A stretch of 7,100 nt of DNA, taken from assembly GCA_964649265.1 (NCBI GenBank), contig CAZYPB010000068.1:1-7100 (forward strand), in the 5' to 3' direction. Shown in pieces: positions 6,721 to 7,100 of the stretch. Both the position numbers and the translations under genes were made by a program. The stretch is from CAZYPB01 sp964649265. Its GTDB lineage: Archaea > Micrarchaeota > Micrarchaeia > Burarchaeales > JAKAKT01. Within the stretch, counting starts at the first letter, position 1, and each line of letters starts with the position of its first letter. The notes below the pieces were generated by a model. The model did no database searches. It was not told the origin of the DNA and worked only from the letters and a program-made list of their open reading frames with translations.

Positions 6721-7100
6721 ATGTCATTGGTTGGTCTTATGGAGAAAATACTCATACTCGGGATAGATGCAATGGATCCCAAGGTGTGTGATAAACTAAT
6801 GGACGAGGGAAAACTCCCAAATCTAAGTGAACTTAATTACTCAAGATTACAGACCACAATTCCCCCCGAAACTCCGGTTGCATGGAGTGGGATATCCTCG
6901 GGATGTAATCCTGGAAAATATGGGATATTCGATTTCATAAGCAGAGATGCGAAAACCTATCTGCCTCTTCTAAATCTATCAAGGGAGACCCCAGGATTCA
7001 TGAAAGCTAAGTACACGTGTGCCATGAGGGGGAAGCCTGTTTGGAGGATATTGACTGAAAAGAACATCCACTCAACTGTAATACGGTGGCCTGTTACCTT
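6721..7100 (+). CDS. Alkaline phosphatase superfamily protein, type I phosphodiesterase/nucleotide pyrophosphatase-like (3' partial)
   Basis: Seen: 126 complete codons open to the window edge. KILILGIDAMDP (9-20) is the first strand and metal-binding Asp (D16) of the superfamily. GKLPNLSEL (30-38), LQTTIPPETPVAWSG (43-57) and NPGKYGIFDF (63-72) follow. S56 sits where the Thr/Ser nucleophile is expected. GKPVWRIL (104-111) and STVIRWPVT (118-126) match a prokaryotic branch of this family. Known members hydrolyse phosphodiesters, nucleotides or phosphonates with two metal ions; the substrate here is unknown. Full-length relatives are usually several hundred residues, so most of the protein is outside the window. 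No signal peptide is visible, suggesting a cytoplasmic enzyme. Start choice: ATG 6721 is the longest; ATG 6739 (MEKILILGIDAMDP) fits the family N-terminus better and would have a short leader with only a weak GGT-type SD. It is divergent from the malic enzyme gene. Confidence 0.8.
   Translation, partial: MSLVGLMEKILILGIDAMDPKVCDKLMDEGKLPNLSELNYSRLQTTIPPETPVAWSGISSGCNPGKYGIFDFISRDAKTYLPLLNLSRETPGFMKAKYTCAMRGKPVWRILTEKNIHSTVIRWPVT

Noticed and set aside
1..7100. Mobile element, CRISPR array or defence island
   Set aside because: I saw no transposase, direct-repeat array, integrase, attachment-site repeats or defence gene; gene content is housekeeping and codon use looks similar throughout.

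Overview
The window looks like chromosomal DNA from an archaeon. The strongest evidence is a complete gatD-gatE pair, the archaea-specific Glu-tRNA(Gln) amidotransferase. Supporting evidence is an archaeal-type Elp3, TATA-box promoters with no bacterial -35/-10 elements, GGTG-type Shine-Dalgarno sites, heavy use of AGA/AGG arginine codons, and a tandem HTH-RAM-HTH-RAM Lrp-like regulator. Regulators of that architecture are, from memory, common in DPANN archaea such as Woesearchaeota and Aenigmarchaeota. The phylum cannot be fixed from this window alone.

Layout: (1) Positions 1-4460 (+) hold a compact translation operon: elp3 (5' end cut by the window edge), gatD starting 8 nt after the elp3 stop, and gatE overlapping gatD by 4 nt (ATGA). 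Elp3 modifies the wobble uridine of tRNAs and GatDE turns Glu-tRNA(Gln) into Gln-tRNA(Gln), so both may act on tRNA-Gln. A stem-loop at the end of gatE followed by a T-rich tract is a candidate terminator. (2) Positions 4461-4576 are a 116-nt regulatory gap with a 12-bp palindrome, a TATA box and a perfect 10-bp inverted repeat with a 10-nt spacer. The dyad is centred where transcription should start, just ahead of the regulator gene. (3) Positions 4577-5512 (+) encode the double Lrp-like regulator, probably autoregulated through that dyad. (4) Positions 5502-6671 (-) encode a short-form malic enzyme whose 3' end overlaps the regulator's 3' end by 11 bp. Its promoter suggests a leaderless mRNA starting at an internal Met relative to the longest frame. 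(5) From 6721 (+) a divergent gene for an alkaline-phosphatase-superfamily (type I phosphodiesterase-like) enzyme runs off the right edge. One TATA-like element at 6694-6701 may serve both divergent genes.

Most of the window is conserved core metabolism and translation. I see no mobile element, CRISPR array, RNA gene or clearly new defence or biosynthetic system. The least explained parts are the regulator with its operator-like DNA and the functional coupling suggested by elp3-gatD-gatE.
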